The notes: generated by a model not told the origin, from the sequence alone. A stretch of 64,000 nt of DNA from Pseudomonadota bacterium (GCA_023391375.1 JAEWBB010000012.1:71764-135763), one strand, 5' to 3'. Shown: positions 46,831 through 56,519, counted from the first letter of the stretch. Numbers and translations are program-made.

Positions 46831-47613
46831 ATGGACCCGAATGCCCCGCTCCTGTTCTTCGATTCCGGTGTCGGCGGCCTCTCGGTCCTCGGCCCGACGC
46901 GCGCGCTGCTGCCGAACGCGCCGATCGTTTACGCTGCGGACAGCGCTGGCTTTCCCTACGGGACAAAGACCGAAGCCGAGTTGGCGGAGCGTGTTCCGGA
47001 CCTGTTGAAGCGCCTGGTCGACAAGGTGCAGCCGCGGCTTGCTGTCATCGCCTGCAACACCGCCTCGACCATCGCGCTCGATCATGCCCGCGCCGCGCTC
47101 GACATCCCTGTCGTCGGAACCGTGCCCGCAATCAAGCCGGCGGCCGAGATATCGCAAAGCCGGGTGATCGGCGTGCTGGGCACCGATGCCACCGTGCGCC
47201 AGCCCTACGTCGACGACCTCGCGGCGCGGTTCGCTGCCGATTGCACCGTCGTCCGGCACGGGAGTGCGCGGATGGTCGAACTGGCAGAGGCCAAGCTGGG
47301 CGGCGCGCGGGTGACCGCCGATGACGTCCGCGAGGCGATCCGCCCGCTCCTCGACAATGCGCCTGACATGGATGTCATGGTCCTCGCCTGCACTCATTTC
47401 CCCCTCCTGGCGGAGGAAATCGCTGTCGCCGCGCCGGGCGTTGCATTGATCGACGGCGGTCCCGGCATCGCGCGACGCATCGCCCACCTCACCGAAAGCC
47501 AGCCCTGGCCGGTGACGCCCCCGCCCGGCCGCGCCATCTTCACTCGCCCGCCCCCGGCCCGGCTCGCGATGGCACTGGGTAATTTCGGCATCTGGCGGAT
47601 CGACGCCCTCTAG
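46831..47613 (+). CDS. murI: Glutamate racemase
   Basis: A 260-residue cofactor-independent racemase giving D-glutamate for peptidoglycan. FFDSGVGGLSVL at the start, catalytic Cys in VIACNTAST (about 73), and the second Cys in VLACTHFPLL (about 185), both present. Shortish but complete. Confidence 0.95.
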   Translation: MDPNAPLLFFDSGVGGLSVLGPTRALLPNAPIVYAADSAGFPYGTKTEAELAERVPDLLKRLVDKVQPRLAVIACNTASTIALDHARAALDIPVVGTVPAIKPAAEISQSRVIGVLGTDATVRQPYVDDLAARFAADCTVVRHGSARMVELAEAKLGGARVTADDVREAIRPLLDNAPDMDVMVLACTHFPLLAEEIAVAAPGVALIDGGPGIARRIAHLTESQPWPVTPPPGRAIFTRPPPARLAMALGNFGIWRIDAL

Positions 47614-47667
47614 GGTGGAAATGCACGTCCATCGCGGTTAAAGGCCTGCGCGAGCGAAGGGAATCCC

Positions 47668-48888
47668 TTGGACTACGAGCATATCTTCAAGTCGGCGATC
47701 GACCGCCTTCACACCGAAGGCCGCTATCGGGTGTTCATCGACATCCTGCGCACCAAGGGCGCCTTCCCCAACGCGCACTGCTTCCACGGCCACAACGGTC
47801 CGAAGCCAATCACGGTCTGGTGCTCCAACGACTATCTCGGCATGGGGCAGCACCCCAAGGTGGTCGAGGCGATGGAGGAGGCGCTGCACAGTGTCGGCGC
47901 TGGTTCGGGCGGGACCCGCAACATCGGCGGCAACACCCATTACCATGTCGAGCTTGAGGCCGAGCTTGCCGACCTGCACGCCAAGGAAGCGGCGCTGCTG
48001 TTCACTTCGGGCTATGTCTCGAACGAAGCGACGCTGTCGACGCTCGGCAAGCTGCTGCCGGGCTGCGTCATCTTCTCGGACGAACTCAACCACGCGTCGA
48101 TGATCGCGGGCATCAAGAATTCGGGCTGCGAGAAGCGCGTCTTCCGCCACAACGACCTCGCGCACCTCGAACAGTTGCTCGCCGAAACACCGGCCGACAC
48201 GCCCAAACTGATCGCGTTCGAGAGCGTGTATTCGATGGACGGCGACATTGCGCCGATCCACGCCATCTGCGACCTTGCCGATCGCTACGGCGCGCTGACC
48301 TATCTCGACGAGGTGCACGCGGTCGGCATGTACGGCCTTCGCGGCGGCGGGATTTCGGAGCGGGATGAAGCAGCTTCGCGCGTCACGATCATCGAGGGCA
48401 CGCTCGGCAAGGCGTTCGGCGTGATGGGCGGCTATATCGCGGCCGACAGGATGATCGTCGACTGCATCCGCAGCTACGCGCCTGGCTTCATCTTCACCAC
48501 GTCGCTGTCCCCGGTGTTGGCTGCCGGTGCACTGGCGGCGGTCCGCCACCTCAAGGACAGCGCCGCCGAGCGCGAGGCCCAACAGGCCAGCGCGGCGATG
48601 CTCAAGGCCAAGTTCCGCGACGCTTCGCTGCCGGTGATGGAAAGCGTGACCCACATCGTGCCGCTCCTGGTCGGCTGCCCGGTCAAGGCCAAGCGGATCA
48701 GTGACATCCTGCTTGCCGAGTACGGCATGTACGTCCAGCCGATCAATTTCCCGACCGTGCCGCGCGGTACCGAGCGGCTACGCTTCACCCCCGGCCCGCA
48801 CCACGCCGAGCCGATGATGGACGAGCTCACCGCCGCCCTGGTTGAGATCTGGAGCCGGCTCGAACTGGAACGCGTCCGCGCCGCATGA
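47668..48888 (+). CDS. hemA: 5-aminolevulinate synthase
   Basis: A 406-residue PLP enzyme condensing glycine with succinyl-CoA, the C4 route to heme typical of alphaproteobacteria. Substrate region CSNDYLGMGQHP, glycine-rich GSGGTRNIGGNTHYH, PLP-Asp in TYLDEVHAVGMYG and the PLP-Lys in EGTLGKAFGVMGGYI. The start is TTG at 47668, with AAGGGAA upstream. The stop overlaps the next gene (ATGA). Confidence 0.97.
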   Translation: MDYEHIFKSAIDRLHTEGRYRVFIDILRTKGAFPNAHCFHGHNGPKPITVWCSNDYLGMGQHPKVVEAMEEALHSVGAGSGGTRNIGGNTHYHVELEAELADLHAKEAALLFTSGYVSNEATLSTLGKLLPGCVIFSDELNHASMIAGIKNSGCEKRVFRHNDLAHLEQLLAETPADTPKLIAFESVYSMDGDIAPIHAICDLADRYGALTYLDEVHAVGMYGLRGGGISERDEAASRVTIIEGTLGKAFGVMGGYIAADRMIVDCIRSYAPGFIFTTSLSPVLAAGALAAVRHLKDSAAEREAQQASAAMLKAKFRDASLPVMESVTHIVPLLVGCPVKAKRISDILLAEYGMYVQPINFPTVPRGTERLRFTPGPHHAEPMMDELTAALVEIWSRLELERVRAA

Positions 48889-49160
48889 CGGCGGTTTCCC
48901 CGGATTTCCGACACGAAACCCCTGATGAATTGCAGGCGATCCTCAACGGCAATCCGCCGCTCAAGGCGAAGTGGGATGGTCTTACGGACCTCGGCCGGAA
49001 CGAGTGGATCTGCTGGATGACCTCGCCCAAGAAGCAGGAAACCCGCAACGAGCATCTCGCCCGCCTCCAGGAGCAGGTACTCGAAGGCAAGCGGCGCCCA
49101 TGCTGCTGGCCGGGCTGCCCGCATCGCCGGGCCTCCGCCGCCAAAAATTTCCGCACCTAA
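48885..49160 (+). CDS. YdeI/OmpD-associated-like small protein
   Basis: 91 residues in the pattern of the YdeI/OmpD-associated C-terminal domain (LKAKWDGLTDLGRNEWICWM, then KQETRNEHLARLQEQVLEGKR). The tail is Cys-rich (RRPCCWPGCPHRR), which could bind metal. Function unknown. Coupled to hemA by a 4-base overlap. Confidence 0.75.
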   Translation: MTAVSPDFRHETPDELQAILNGNPPLKAKWDGLTDLGRNEWICWMTSPKKQETRNEHLARLQEQVLEGKRRPCCWPGCPHRRASAAKNFRT

Positions 49161-49259
49161 TGGCGCAGCGCTGCGGCGACCGGCCAAGGCCATCCAATGC
49201 GAGGTCAGCGAACGCTCGCGGCCCAATCTGTGGTGGCGAATCTGCATCGCATCCCCTAG

Positions 49260-49709
49260 ATGATGCCCATGAAGATCGCTCTCTCCGCCGACCATGCCGG
49301 CGTTGACCTGAAAGACGAACTTGCCGCCTGGCTGAGTGAGCAGGGTCATGACATCCTCGACCTCGGCACGCACGGCCATGAAAGCGTGGATTATCCCGAC
49401 TTTGGCGCCCGCCTCGGCCGCGCCATCGCCGAGGGCAAGGCGGAGCGCGGCATCGCCGTCTGCGGCTCCGGCATCGGCATTTCGATCGCGGTCAACCGCA
49501 ACCCGGCCTGCCGATGCGCGCTGGTCAACGAGCCCCTGTCGGCAGCTCTCGCGCGACAGCACAATGATGCCAATGTCCTCGCGCTTGGCGGCCGTCTCAC
49601 CGGCATCGAGCTGGCCAAGGCTTGCGTGACCGCGTTCCTGACCACCCCATTCGAAGGCGGGCGCCACCAGCGCCGCGTCGACATGCTCTCCAACGAGGTG
49701 ACCTGCTGA
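49260..49709 (+). CDS. rpiB: Ribose-5-phosphate isomerase B
   Basis: 149 residues of the RpiB/LacAB family. MKIALSADHAGVDLKD at the start, catalytic Cys in VCGSGIGISIAVN (about 68), and the C-terminal HQRRVDML. The start may be at 49269 (MKIALS). The stop overlaps the glyA ATG (TGATG). Confidence 0.94.
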   Translation: MMPMKIALSADHAGVDLKDELAAWLSEQGHDILDLGTHGHESVDYPDFGARLGRAIAEGKAERGIAVCGSGIGISIAVNRNPACRCALVNEPLSAALARQHNDANVLALGGRLTGIELAKACVTAFLTTPFEGGRHQRRVDMLSNEVTC

Positions 49710-51016
49710 TGGCTTCCGCGCCCGATTTGACTGACGTTCAGCCGCTCGGCTTCTTTACCGAGACACTGCGCGACGCGGACCCGAAGGTCGCCGACGCGAT
49801 TAAGGCGGAACTGACCCGCGAGCAGACCCAGATCGAACTGATCGCGTCGGAGAATATCGTCTCGAAGGCGGTGCTCGAAGCGCAGGGCTCGGTGTTCACC
49901 AACAAATATGCCGAGGGCTATCCGGGCAAGCGCTACTACCAGGGCTGCGCGCCGTCGGACTCTGTGGAACAGCTCGCCATCGACCGCGCCAAGCAGCTGT
50001 TCGGCTGCGACTTCGCCAACGTCCAGCCGCATTCGGGCGCACAGGCCAATGGCGCGGTGATGATGGCGCTGTTGAAGCCGGGCTGCACCATCATGGGCAT
50101 GAGTCTCGCCGCCGGTGGTCACCTCACCCACGGCGCGCCGCCGGCCCAGTCGGGCAAGTGGTTCAACGCGGTCCAGTACGGCGTCAACGAGGACGACCAT
50201 CGCGTCAATTTCGACGAGGTCGAGAGCCTCGCCCGCGAGCACAAGCCCGCCCTCATCATTGCCGGCGGCTCGGCCTATCCGCGTCACCTCGACTTCGCCC
50301 GCTTCCGCGCCATCGCGGACGAGGTGGGCGCGATCCTCATGGTCGACATGGCCCACTTCGCCGGCCTGGTCGCGGCAGGCGAGCACCCCTCGCCGTTCGG
50401 CCACGCCCACGTGGTCACCACCACCACCCACAAGACGCTTCGCGGCCCGCGCGGCGGCATGGTGCTGACCGATGACGAGGCGATCGCCAAGAAGATCAAT
50501 TCGGCGGTCTTCCCGGGCCTGCAGGGCGGCCCGCTGATGCATGTCATCGCCGCCAAGGCGGTCGCCTTCGGCGAGGCGCTGGAGCCGGGCTTCAAGACCT
50601 ACGCCAAGGCGGTGATCAAGAACGCGCAGGTCATGGCCGACCGCCTCAAGGAGCGCGGCGCGGACGTCGTGTCGGGCGGCACCGACACCCACCTCGCGCT
50701 GATCGACCTCCGGCCGCTCGGCATCACCGGCAAGGACGCCGACGAGGCGCTCGAGCGCGCCGGCATCACCTGCAACAAGAACGGCGTGCCGTTCGACCCG
50801 CTCCCGCCGATGAAGACCAGCGGCATCCGCATTGGGTCGCCCGCCGGCACCACCCGCGGCTTCGGCGAGGCTGAGTTCCGCGATATCGCCGACATGGTCG
50901 CCGATGTGCTCGACGGCGTCGCCAAGAGCGGCGGTGAAGGCGATGCGGCGGTCGAGCAGGCGGTCAACGCCCGGGTCCGTGCGCTGTGCGCCCGCTTCCC
51001 GATCTATCAGGGATAG
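49709..51016 (+). CDS. glyA: Serine hydroxymethyltransferase
   Basis: A 435-residue PLP enzyme interconverting serine and glycine with tetrahydrofolate. ELIASENIVS at the start, YAEGYPGKRYYQGC, and the PLP-Lys in VTTTTHKTLRGPRGG (about 243). The upstream frame is longer, but the ATG at 49709 fits the family and lies in the rpiB overlap, with GAGGTG before it. Confidence 0.97.
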   Translation: MASAPDLTDVQPLGFFTETLRDADPKVADAIKAELTREQTQIELIASENIVSKAVLEAQGSVFTNKYAEGYPGKRYYQGCAPSDSVEQLAIDRAKQLFGCDFANVQPHSGAQANGAVMMALLKPGCTIMGMSLAAGGHLTHGAPPAQSGKWFNAVQYGVNEDDHRVNFDEVESLAREHKPALIIAGGSAYPRHLDFARFRAIADEVGAILMVDMAHFAGLVAAGEHPSPFGHAHVVTTTTHKTLRGPRGGMVLTDDEAIAKKINSAVFPGLQGGPLMHVIAAKAVAFGEALEPGFKTYAKAVIKNAQVMADRLKERGADVVSGGTDTHLALIDLRPLGITGKDADEALERAGITCNKNGVPFDPLPPMKTSGIRIGSPAGTTRGFGEAEFRDIADMVADVLDGVAKSGGEGDAAVEQAVNARVRALCARFPIYQG

Positions 51017-51019
51017 CGA

Positions 51020-51499
51020 ATGCGCTGCCCGTTCTGCGCCAACGACAATAGCCAGGTGAAGGATTCGCGGCCGAGCGAGGACAGCACCTCGATCCGCCGC
51101 CGCCGCCAGTGCGAGGCGTGCGGTGGCCGCTTCACGACGTTCGAACGGGTCCAGATCCGCGACCTGACGGTCGTCAAGAAGGACGGCAAGCGCCAGCCGT
51201 TCGACCGGGTCAAGCTGGAGCGCGCGGTCGGCCACGCCTGCCGCAAGCGCGACGTCGGTTCCGACAAGATCGAGCGACTGGTGACGGGCGTTCAGCGCCA
51301 GCTCGAGACCCGCGGCGATGAAGTCAGTTCGACCGAGATCGGCGAGGCGGTGATGGCCGGCCTCAAGACGCTCGACCATGTCGCCTACATCCGCTTCGCC
51401 AGCATCTACAAGGACTTCGACGACCCCGCCGATTTCGCCGAAATCGCCGAGCGGGTGGAGAGCGAATCCGTGCCGCCTGGCCAGGATAAGCTGCTGTGA
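51020..51499 (+). CDS. nrdR: Transcriptional repressor NrdR
   Basis: 159 residues. Zinc ribbon with Cys pairs (MRCPFCANDN and CEACGGRF), then an ATP-cone that senses nucleotide levels. Represses ribonucleotide reductase genes. Starts 3 bases after glyA, as in many alphaproteobacteria. The stop overlaps the next GTG. Confidence 0.96.
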   Translation: MRCPFCANDNSQVKDSRPSEDSTSIRRRRQCEACGGRFTTFERVQIRDLTVVKKDGKRQPFDRVKLERAVGHACRKRDVGSDKIERLVTGVQRQLETRGDEVSSTEIGEAVMAGLKTLDHVAYIRFASIYKDFDDPADFAEIAERVESESVPPGQDKLL

Positions 51500-52218
51500 A
51501 CGGCGGGACGCAGCCCGCCATCGTCCTCGTCCGTCCGCAGCTTGGCCAGAACATCGGCAAGGCGGCGCGGGCGATGCTGAACTTCGGCCTGACCGACATG
51601 CGCCTCGTGTCTCCGCGTGACGGCTGGCCCAACCCGGAAGCCGGTCCGGCCGCCAGCGGCGCCGACGTCGTGCTCGAAAAAGCGCGGATCTTCGACAGCG
51701 TGGGCGACGCGGTCGCCGATTGCGAGCAGATCTACGCCACCACCGTGCGCAAGCGTGGGGTCGACCGGCCGGTCGTCACACCGGAAGTCGCGGCGCGCGA
51801 AATCCATGCCGCGGCCGGGCAGAGTGCGATCCTGTTCGGTCCGGAGCGCTCGGGCCTCGAAACCGATGATGTCGCGGTCGCGCGCAAGATCATCACCGTG
51901 CCGATCAATCCCGAGTTCGGCAGCCTCAACCTCGCCCAGGCGGTCATCCTCTGTGCCTATGAATGGTCGAAGGGCATCCAGCTGGCTTCGCCGCCGGCCA
52001 CCGATCTCGACCCGCCCGCGCCGCAGGTCGACCTTGATGGGCTGGTGGGCCACCTCGAGAAAATGCTCGACGAATCCGGCTATTTCTTCCCGCCCGACCG
52101 CACGCCGGCAACCAAGCGAACGCTGCGCAGCGTGCTGACGAAACCCGGCTGGTCGGCGCAGGAAGTGCGCACCCTTCGCGGCGTGTTGTCCAGCCTCGAG
52201 CGCCCACGCAGCCGCTAG
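51496..52218 (+). CDS. TrmJ-type SPOUT RNA methyltransferase
   Basis: 240 residues of the TrmH/SpoU family, TrmJ branch (2'-O-methylation at position 32 of tRNA). Motif 1 IVLVRPQLGQNIGKAARAMLN-type start, motif 2 LFGPERSGL, motif 3 INPEFGSLNLAQAV. The C-terminal helical extension supports TrmJ. The GTG start overlaps the nrdR stop (GTGA). Confidence 0.92.
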   Translation: MNGGTQPAIVLVRPQLGQNIGKAARAMLNFGLTDMRLVSPRDGWPNPEAGPAASGADVVLEKARIFDSVGDAVADCEQIYATTVRKRGVDRPVVTPEVAAREIHAAAGQSAILFGPERSGLETDDVAVARKIITVPINPEFGSLNLAQAVILCAYEWSKGIQLASPPATDLDPPAPQVDLDGLVGHLEKMLDESGYFFPPDRTPATKRTLRSVLTKPGWSAQEVRTLRGVLSSLERPRSR

Positions 52219-53246
52219 AGAAGCGGGGCGCCGTCGCCGACGAGCGGGCGCGCAAGGCTTTCCGGCAACTGGATGTCGTCCTTGCGGGCCATCACCCAAT
52301 CGCGCGCCTCGCGGATCGCATCCGGATAGTCGCGCTTCGTCTCTTCCCGGCGGGTCACGCGCTGGGCAGGATCATAGTCGACGTCCGGGTTTTTGGCGTA
52401 GGTCTTGAACAACCCGCCTTCGACCTGCTGCGCGACGTCTTCGTTCGACATTCCGAGTCCGAACAAGTCCGACGCTGCAGACACCGTCGCATGCGGCTCG
52501 TCGAACAGCCGGTTGGCATCGAGGCTGCGAAGCGCCGGATTGATCGCGAGCAACCGCGCGAACTGGCCGATCATCAGCGCCCATAGCGCCGCCGCCCGCT
52601 GCGGGATCGACAGGGCATCGAGATCGCCGACGATCTCGTACCGACCGATGTTGAGTTCGTCCGTAATCGAGCGGACCCACTCGGCGTGTTGCGGGGTGCG
52701 CAACACCGCGGCGAGGTAATCGTCGAGCGGGAAATGCAGCAGGATGCCCGTCTGGCGCGGCACGAACTGTTCGATCGGCAGCGCGATCATGGTCGTCGGA
52801 ACATTGCCCTTAATCACGACCGGCCCGTCCTCGAACCGCTTCGAAAGCAGTCGAAGCGTCAATCGCAGGCGCTCGGCCCAGTCGCCGCGAAGGTGCGGCG
52901 AACTCGTCGCCTCGACTCCCAGCTGGCGAAGCGCATTGGGCTCGCGGATCGCCAGCGCGCCTTGCGGCCGGTCGATGGCGCGCGAGAGCAGCGTCGACCC
53001 GCACTGCGCAACATGGTGGATGAAATTAACTGGCGATGCCGCCGGCCCGGCGTCGTCCATCGACCCTAAGAGGACGTCGACCGGGACGCGATAGATCATC
53101 TCGCCTTCCCGTTTGATCCGGCGATCGAAGAAGATCGATTGCGCAAATTCCTCGCGGCTGAGGTCGACGAAGCGCGCGTCCTCGCCGTCGAAGCTGTGCA
53201 GGTAAAGCGATGGATCGGAGAAAATCCGCTCGAGGGTAATGCTCAT
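52215..53246 (-). CDS. Sulfotransferase-like P-loop protein
   Basis: 343 residues. The only clear motif is a phosphosulfate-loop-like FIHHVAQCGSTLLSRAID (about 75-92), as in PAPS-dependent sulfotransferases; the rest is divergent, without a clear 3'-PSB site. It converges with a 4-base overlap on the TrmJ-type gene and is divergent from a TauD-type dioxygenase across 23-47 bases. The substrate is unknown; a link to small-molecule modification is inferred from the neighbour. Confidence 0.7.
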   Translation of the reverse strand: MSITLERIFSDPSLYLHSFDGEDARFVDLSREEFAQSIFFDRRIKREGEMIYRVPVDVLLGSMDDAGPAASPVNFIHHVAQCGSTLLSRAIDRPQGALAIREPNALRQLGVEATSSPHLRGDWAERLRLTLRLLSKRFEDGPVVIKGNVPTTMIALPIEQFVPRQTGILLHFPLDDYLAAVLRTPQHAEWVRSITDELNIGRYEIVGDLDALSIPQRAAALWALMIGQFARLLAINPALRSLDANRLFDEPHATVSAASDLFGLGMSNEDVAQQVEGGLFKTYAKNPDVDYDPAQRVTRREETKRDYPDAIREARDWVMARKDDIQLPESLARPLVGDGAPLL

Positions 53247-53293
53247 GGCGGCGCGCTAGCACGGGCGGAATGGACAGGCTATGCCCCGCGCCC

Positions 53294-54244
53294 ATGGTTC
53301 AGGGCAGCCCTCACGACAGCAGCGACATCTTGACGCTGGACGTCGACTCTTCGCTCGACACGGTCGATGCGGCCGCCGTGCGGGATCGCCTGGAGCACCA
53401 GGGCGTGCTGCTCCTTCGCGGCGCCGCGCCCGATGTTCCGTCATTCCGCCGGCTCGCCGAGCAGCTGTGCTCGACGTCGGTTTTCAACGAAAGCCCCAAC
53501 CGCGAGAGCGTCGAGGCGGATAGCAACGTCCAGACCGTCGACCTCGGCGCCGATGCCTTCCCTCTCCACCCGGAACTGTCGCGCGAACCCTGGCGTCCGG
53601 ACGTCGCCATGTTCCATTGCATCGTCCCGCCCGGCGGCGGCGGCGAGACGACGGTGTGCGACGGGATCGGAATCGTCGAGCGGCTGCCCTCCGACCTCGT
53701 CGCGGAAATGGCCCGGCGTCGGCTCCTTTACATCCGCCGCGCCACGCCGGCGGAATTGCGCTTCTGGCTTGGCACGGAGTTTCCCAGCAACCAGCAATTG
53801 GCCGAACCGCCGGCGGGCTGTCCGTACGAATTCCGCGCCGTTCGGGGGATGATTGTGCGGGTCTTTTCGCGGCCGCTGCTCCACCGCCCGTTGTTCGACC
53901 AGCGGCTCGCGTTCGGGAATTTCCTCTTGTTCGCTCGCGACTATCTAGCCCGGCCCAACCTGCCCTGCCTGGAAGACGGCAGCAGGGTGCCGGACAGCTG
54001 GCTCGACGCCGTGCGCGCGGCCGCCGAGCCCATCACTTTCCCCATTCCGTGGCGGGCCGGCGACGTCGCGCTGATCGACAACAGCCGCGTCATGCATGGC
54101 CGCCGCGGCATCCCCGATCCTTCCCACCGCCGGATCGCCAGTTATTTCGGTTACCTGCGCGACGCGCCGGTCAATCCGGACGAACCGACCGACCCAGTGT
54201 GGCGACGCGAGGAATTCCGTCCTCCTCTGGCGCTTGCGGACTGA
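53294..54244 (+). CDS. TauD/TfdA family Fe(II)/2-oxoglutarate dioxygenase
   Basis: 316 residues from Met at 53294 (an ATG 8 codons earlier is also possible). The iron ligands fit the family variant with HxE (FPLHPELSREP, about residue 97), as in SyrP-like hydroxylases, with the distal His in SRVMHGRRG and the 2-oxoglutarate Arg in HRRIASYF. Substrate unknown; SyrP-type enzymes hydroxylate amino-acid derivatives. The 3' end overlaps the convergent glycosyltransferase gene by 74 bases. Confidence 0.85.
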   Translation: MVQGSPHDSSDILTLDVDSSLDTVDAAAVRDRLEHQGVLLLRGAAPDVPSFRRLAEQLCSTSVFNESPNRESVEADSNVQTVDLGADAFPLHPELSREPWRPDVAMFHCIVPPGGGGETTVCDGIGIVERLPSDLVAEMARRRLLYIRRATPAELRFWLGTEFPSNQQLAEPPAGCPYEFRAVRGMIVRVFSRPLLHRPLFDQRLAFGNFLLFARDYLARPNLPCLEDGSRVPDSWLDAVRAAAEPITFPIPWRAGDVALIDNSRVMHGRRGIPDPSHRRIASYFGYLRDAPVNPDEPTDPVWRREEFRPPLALAD

Positions 54245-55718
54245 CCGGCAGCCATAGGTTCATCGCGCCGACCCGAATCGGCGCCAAGCCCTGCGCCTCG
54301 GCCCATGCTTCGACCGGCCCGTCGAGCCCCCTCGCCAGTGGCCCGATCGGTTTGGTTTCCGAGCCGGTCAGCACCGCGCTTCGGGGGGACAATGGCGATT
54401 GCGCGATGTTCGCGAACGTCACCGGGCAAAGCGACCGGTCGCGACACGCTACGAGGTTGCCGGCGCGAAACAAGAATGGCCCGGGGGCCAATCGAGGATC
54501 GATGGCCAGTCCCGTATCGGTGGCACGGACGCTGTCGAGCGAGGCGATGGTCGTCATGCCCGCCTTCCGCGCGAGATCCCCGATACGGTGGGCATCCGCG
54601 GTGCTGTGGATCGGCCGCTCCCCCGGCCGCGCTTTCACCAGGTCGGTGATTGTGCGCGCCGTCCCGGCCAGCGCGAACAACACGATCAGGAAGGTGAAAT
54701 GGGTACGACGAAGTCCCAACAACACAACAAGCCCGCCCCGCGCTGCGAGGTAGAGCAACAACGGCACGACCAGCGGCACGAGATACTGGCGATATGCCGG
54801 CATCGGCAGGATCGCCGCGACCAGGGCCGCCAGCAGGACAAGGCCTGCTCCGGCATCGACTTGCGACGATCGGGCCCCAGCGACCCTCGCCCGCCACGCG
54901 GCGATCCCGAGGAGCACCAGGACCGGCCCTAGCGCGGCAAATTTCAGGAACCGGAGGGAGCGCTGGACGACACCCAGCTGGTCGAGGGACCCATTGAGCG
55001 TCTGGAAGGCGCGCACCCCGTCCACACTGTAGGTCACCATGTCGAACCACGCCTTAGTGGGCGACAGCGCCAGGGTGAGGAAGGTTGGCAGCGCGCCGAC
55101 AATCAGTCCGGCGAAGAGCGAAACCGCGCCGACGCGCTGATGGCGGAACGCCCTCCACGCTTCGACCGCGGCCACGGCGGCGGCCGGGAGGGCATAGCTG
55201 ATCTTGGTCGACGCCGCCGCGGCAAGGGCCAGTCCCGCGACGAACAGCCGGGGTCGGGACGGCGCCTCCACCCACAGCCTTTCAAGCCCCAACGCCAAGA
55301 GGAAAAGCGGCAGCGCGTCGTTTCTGGCGACCGTCCCCGCAAACTGGACGCTGTCACATAAGAGGAGGAGCAAGGCGGCCAATCCGCCCACGGAGGCACG
55401 GCCGGACAGGCGCTCGGCGGTACGCCCGGTCAGCCACGCGGCCCCTGCTACGAACAGTGCATTGGCCAGCCGGGAGGCGATGAGCAGCCAGCCCGGCGCG
55501 ATCCATTGCAGCGGCGCGAGGAGCCACGGCTGCAGCGGCGTCTGCAGATAGGGAAAGTCGAGTATCGGCCGCCAGCCCTCAGCGACCAAGCGTGTCGCGG
55601 CGATATATTGGCCTTCGTCATGGTCGATCGGCATCCACAGCGAAGCGAGGAGCAGCAGGCACAGGCCGGCGGCGGCAACCGTGCGGGGACTCGGCAGGGC
55701 GCGGCCTCGATCGTGCAT
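54171..55718 (-). CDS. ArnT/PMT-like (GT39/GT83-type) membrane glycosyltransferase
   Basis: 515 residues with about eleven membrane segments. The first periplasmic loop carries the GT-C acidic motif (MPIDHDEGQYIAATRLVAEG), followed by FPYLQTPLQPWLLAPLQ. It transfers a sugar from a polyprenyl-phosphate donor to an envelope acceptor. The C-terminal 140 residues are soluble. It may use donors from a GT2 such as the one at 15.6 kb (speculative). The convergent overlap with the TauD gene leaves the 3' ends antisense. Confidence 0.85.
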   Translation of the reverse strand: MHDRGRALPSPRTVAAAGLCLLLLASLWMPIDHDEGQYIAATRLVAEGWRPILDFPYLQTPLQPWLLAPLQWIAPGWLLIASRLANALFVAGAAWLTGRTAERLSGRASVGGLAALLLLLCDSVQFAGTVARNDALPLFLLALGLERLWVEAPSRPRLFVAGLALAAAASTKISYALPAAAVAAVEAWRAFRHQRVGAVSLFAGLIVGALPTFLTLALSPTKAWFDMVTYSVDGVRAFQTLNGSLDQLGVVQRSLRFLKFAALGPVLVLLGIAAWRARVAGARSSQVDAGAGLVLLAALVAAILPMPAYRQYLVPLVVPLLLYLAARGGLVVLLGLRRTHFTFLIVLFALAGTARTITDLVKARPGERPIHSTADAHRIGDLARKAGMTTIASLDSVRATDTGLAIDPRLAPGPFLFRAGNLVACRDRSLCPVTFANIAQSPLSPRSAVLTGSETKPIGPLARGLDGPVEAWAEAQGLAPIRVGAMNLWLPVSPQAPEEDGIPRVATLGRSVRPD

Positions 55719-55904
55719 CGGCCGTGGCTATGCCCAAGCCCATGGCGTCTGGCAAAGCTTGACGCATGCGCCCTCGCCCGCTAGGCGCGCGGCTCGCAAT
55801 TGACCCTGCACGTCCGGTGAAGCGGTGGTCGCGGTTGGCTTGATGGCCTTCCGGTGCGGTCCGGACTTTTCAGCCCTCACGGGCATGCAAATTGGAGATG
55901 ACAC
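55719..55904 (+). promoter_or_regulatory. rpsD leader and promoter region
   Basis: 186 bases between divergent genes; no gene seen. Shine-Dalgarno GGAGATGACAC precedes the rpsD ATG. I could not identify an S4-binding pseudoknot by eye. Confidence 0.4.
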
Positions 55905-56519
55905 ATGTCGAAGCGCACCAGCGCCAAGTATAAGCTCGATCGCCGCATGGGCGAGAACGTCTTCGGTCGCCCGAAGAGCCCGGTTAACCGCCGCGAGTAC
56001 GGCCCGGGCCAGCACGGCCAGCGCCGCAAGGGCAAGATGTCGGACTTCGGCATCCAGCTGCGCGCCAAGCAGAAGCTCAAGGGCTACTACGGCGACGTTA
56101 CCGAAAAGCAGTTCAAGCAGACCTTCCAGGCCGCCAGCCGCATGAAGGGCGACGCCTCGCAGAACCTCATCGGCCTGCTCGAACGCCGCCTCGACATGAT
56201 CGTCTACCGCGCCAAGTTCGCGCCGACGATCTGGGCCGCCCGCCAGCTGGTCAGCCACGGCCACATCCGCGTCAACGGCACGAAGTGCAACATCGCGTCG
56301 CGCCGCTGCGACGTGAACGACGTCATCGAGCTGGGCCCGAAGGCGCAGCAAATGGTCCTCGTCGCCGAAGCGCAGAGCCTCGCCGAGCGCGAGATCCCCG
56401 ACTATGTCGTCGCCGACGGCACCGCCAAGGTCACCTTCTCGCGCGTCCCGACGCTCGACGAAGTGCCCTACCCGGTCCGCATGGAGCCGAACCTGGTCGT
56501 CGAATTCTATTCGCGCTAA
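55905..56519 (+). CDS. rpsD: 30S ribosomal protein S4
   Basis: A 204-residue primary 16S rRNA-binding protein. The N-terminal section (MSKRTSAKYKLDRRMGENVFG) has none of the zinc-binding cysteines, so this is the zinc-independent form. The S4 RNA-binding domain is at about 93-155 (ERRLDMIVYRAKFAPTIWAA). Monocistronic with a terminator. Confidence 0.98.
   Translation: MSKRTSAKYKLDRRMGENVFGRPKSPVNRREYGPGQHGQRRKGKMSDFGIQLRAKQKLKGYYGDVTEKQFKQTFQAASRMKGDASQNLIGLLERRLDMIVYRAKFAPTIWAARQLVSHGHIRVNGTKCNIASRRCDVNDVIELGPKAQQMVLVAEAQSLAEREIPDYVVADGTAKVTFSRVPTLDEVPYPVRMEPNLVVEFYSR

Noticed and set aside
49391..51379. A 662-codon open frame on the minus strand
   Set aside because: It is antisense to rpiB, glyA and nrdR, all clearly real, and its product is low-complexity Arg/Ala/Asp/Leu-rich, a typical shadow in GC-rich DNA.
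55719..55904. Possible S4 autoregulatory RNA upstream of rpsD
   Set aside because: I could not draw a convincing pseudoknot by eye; only the ribosome site is supported.
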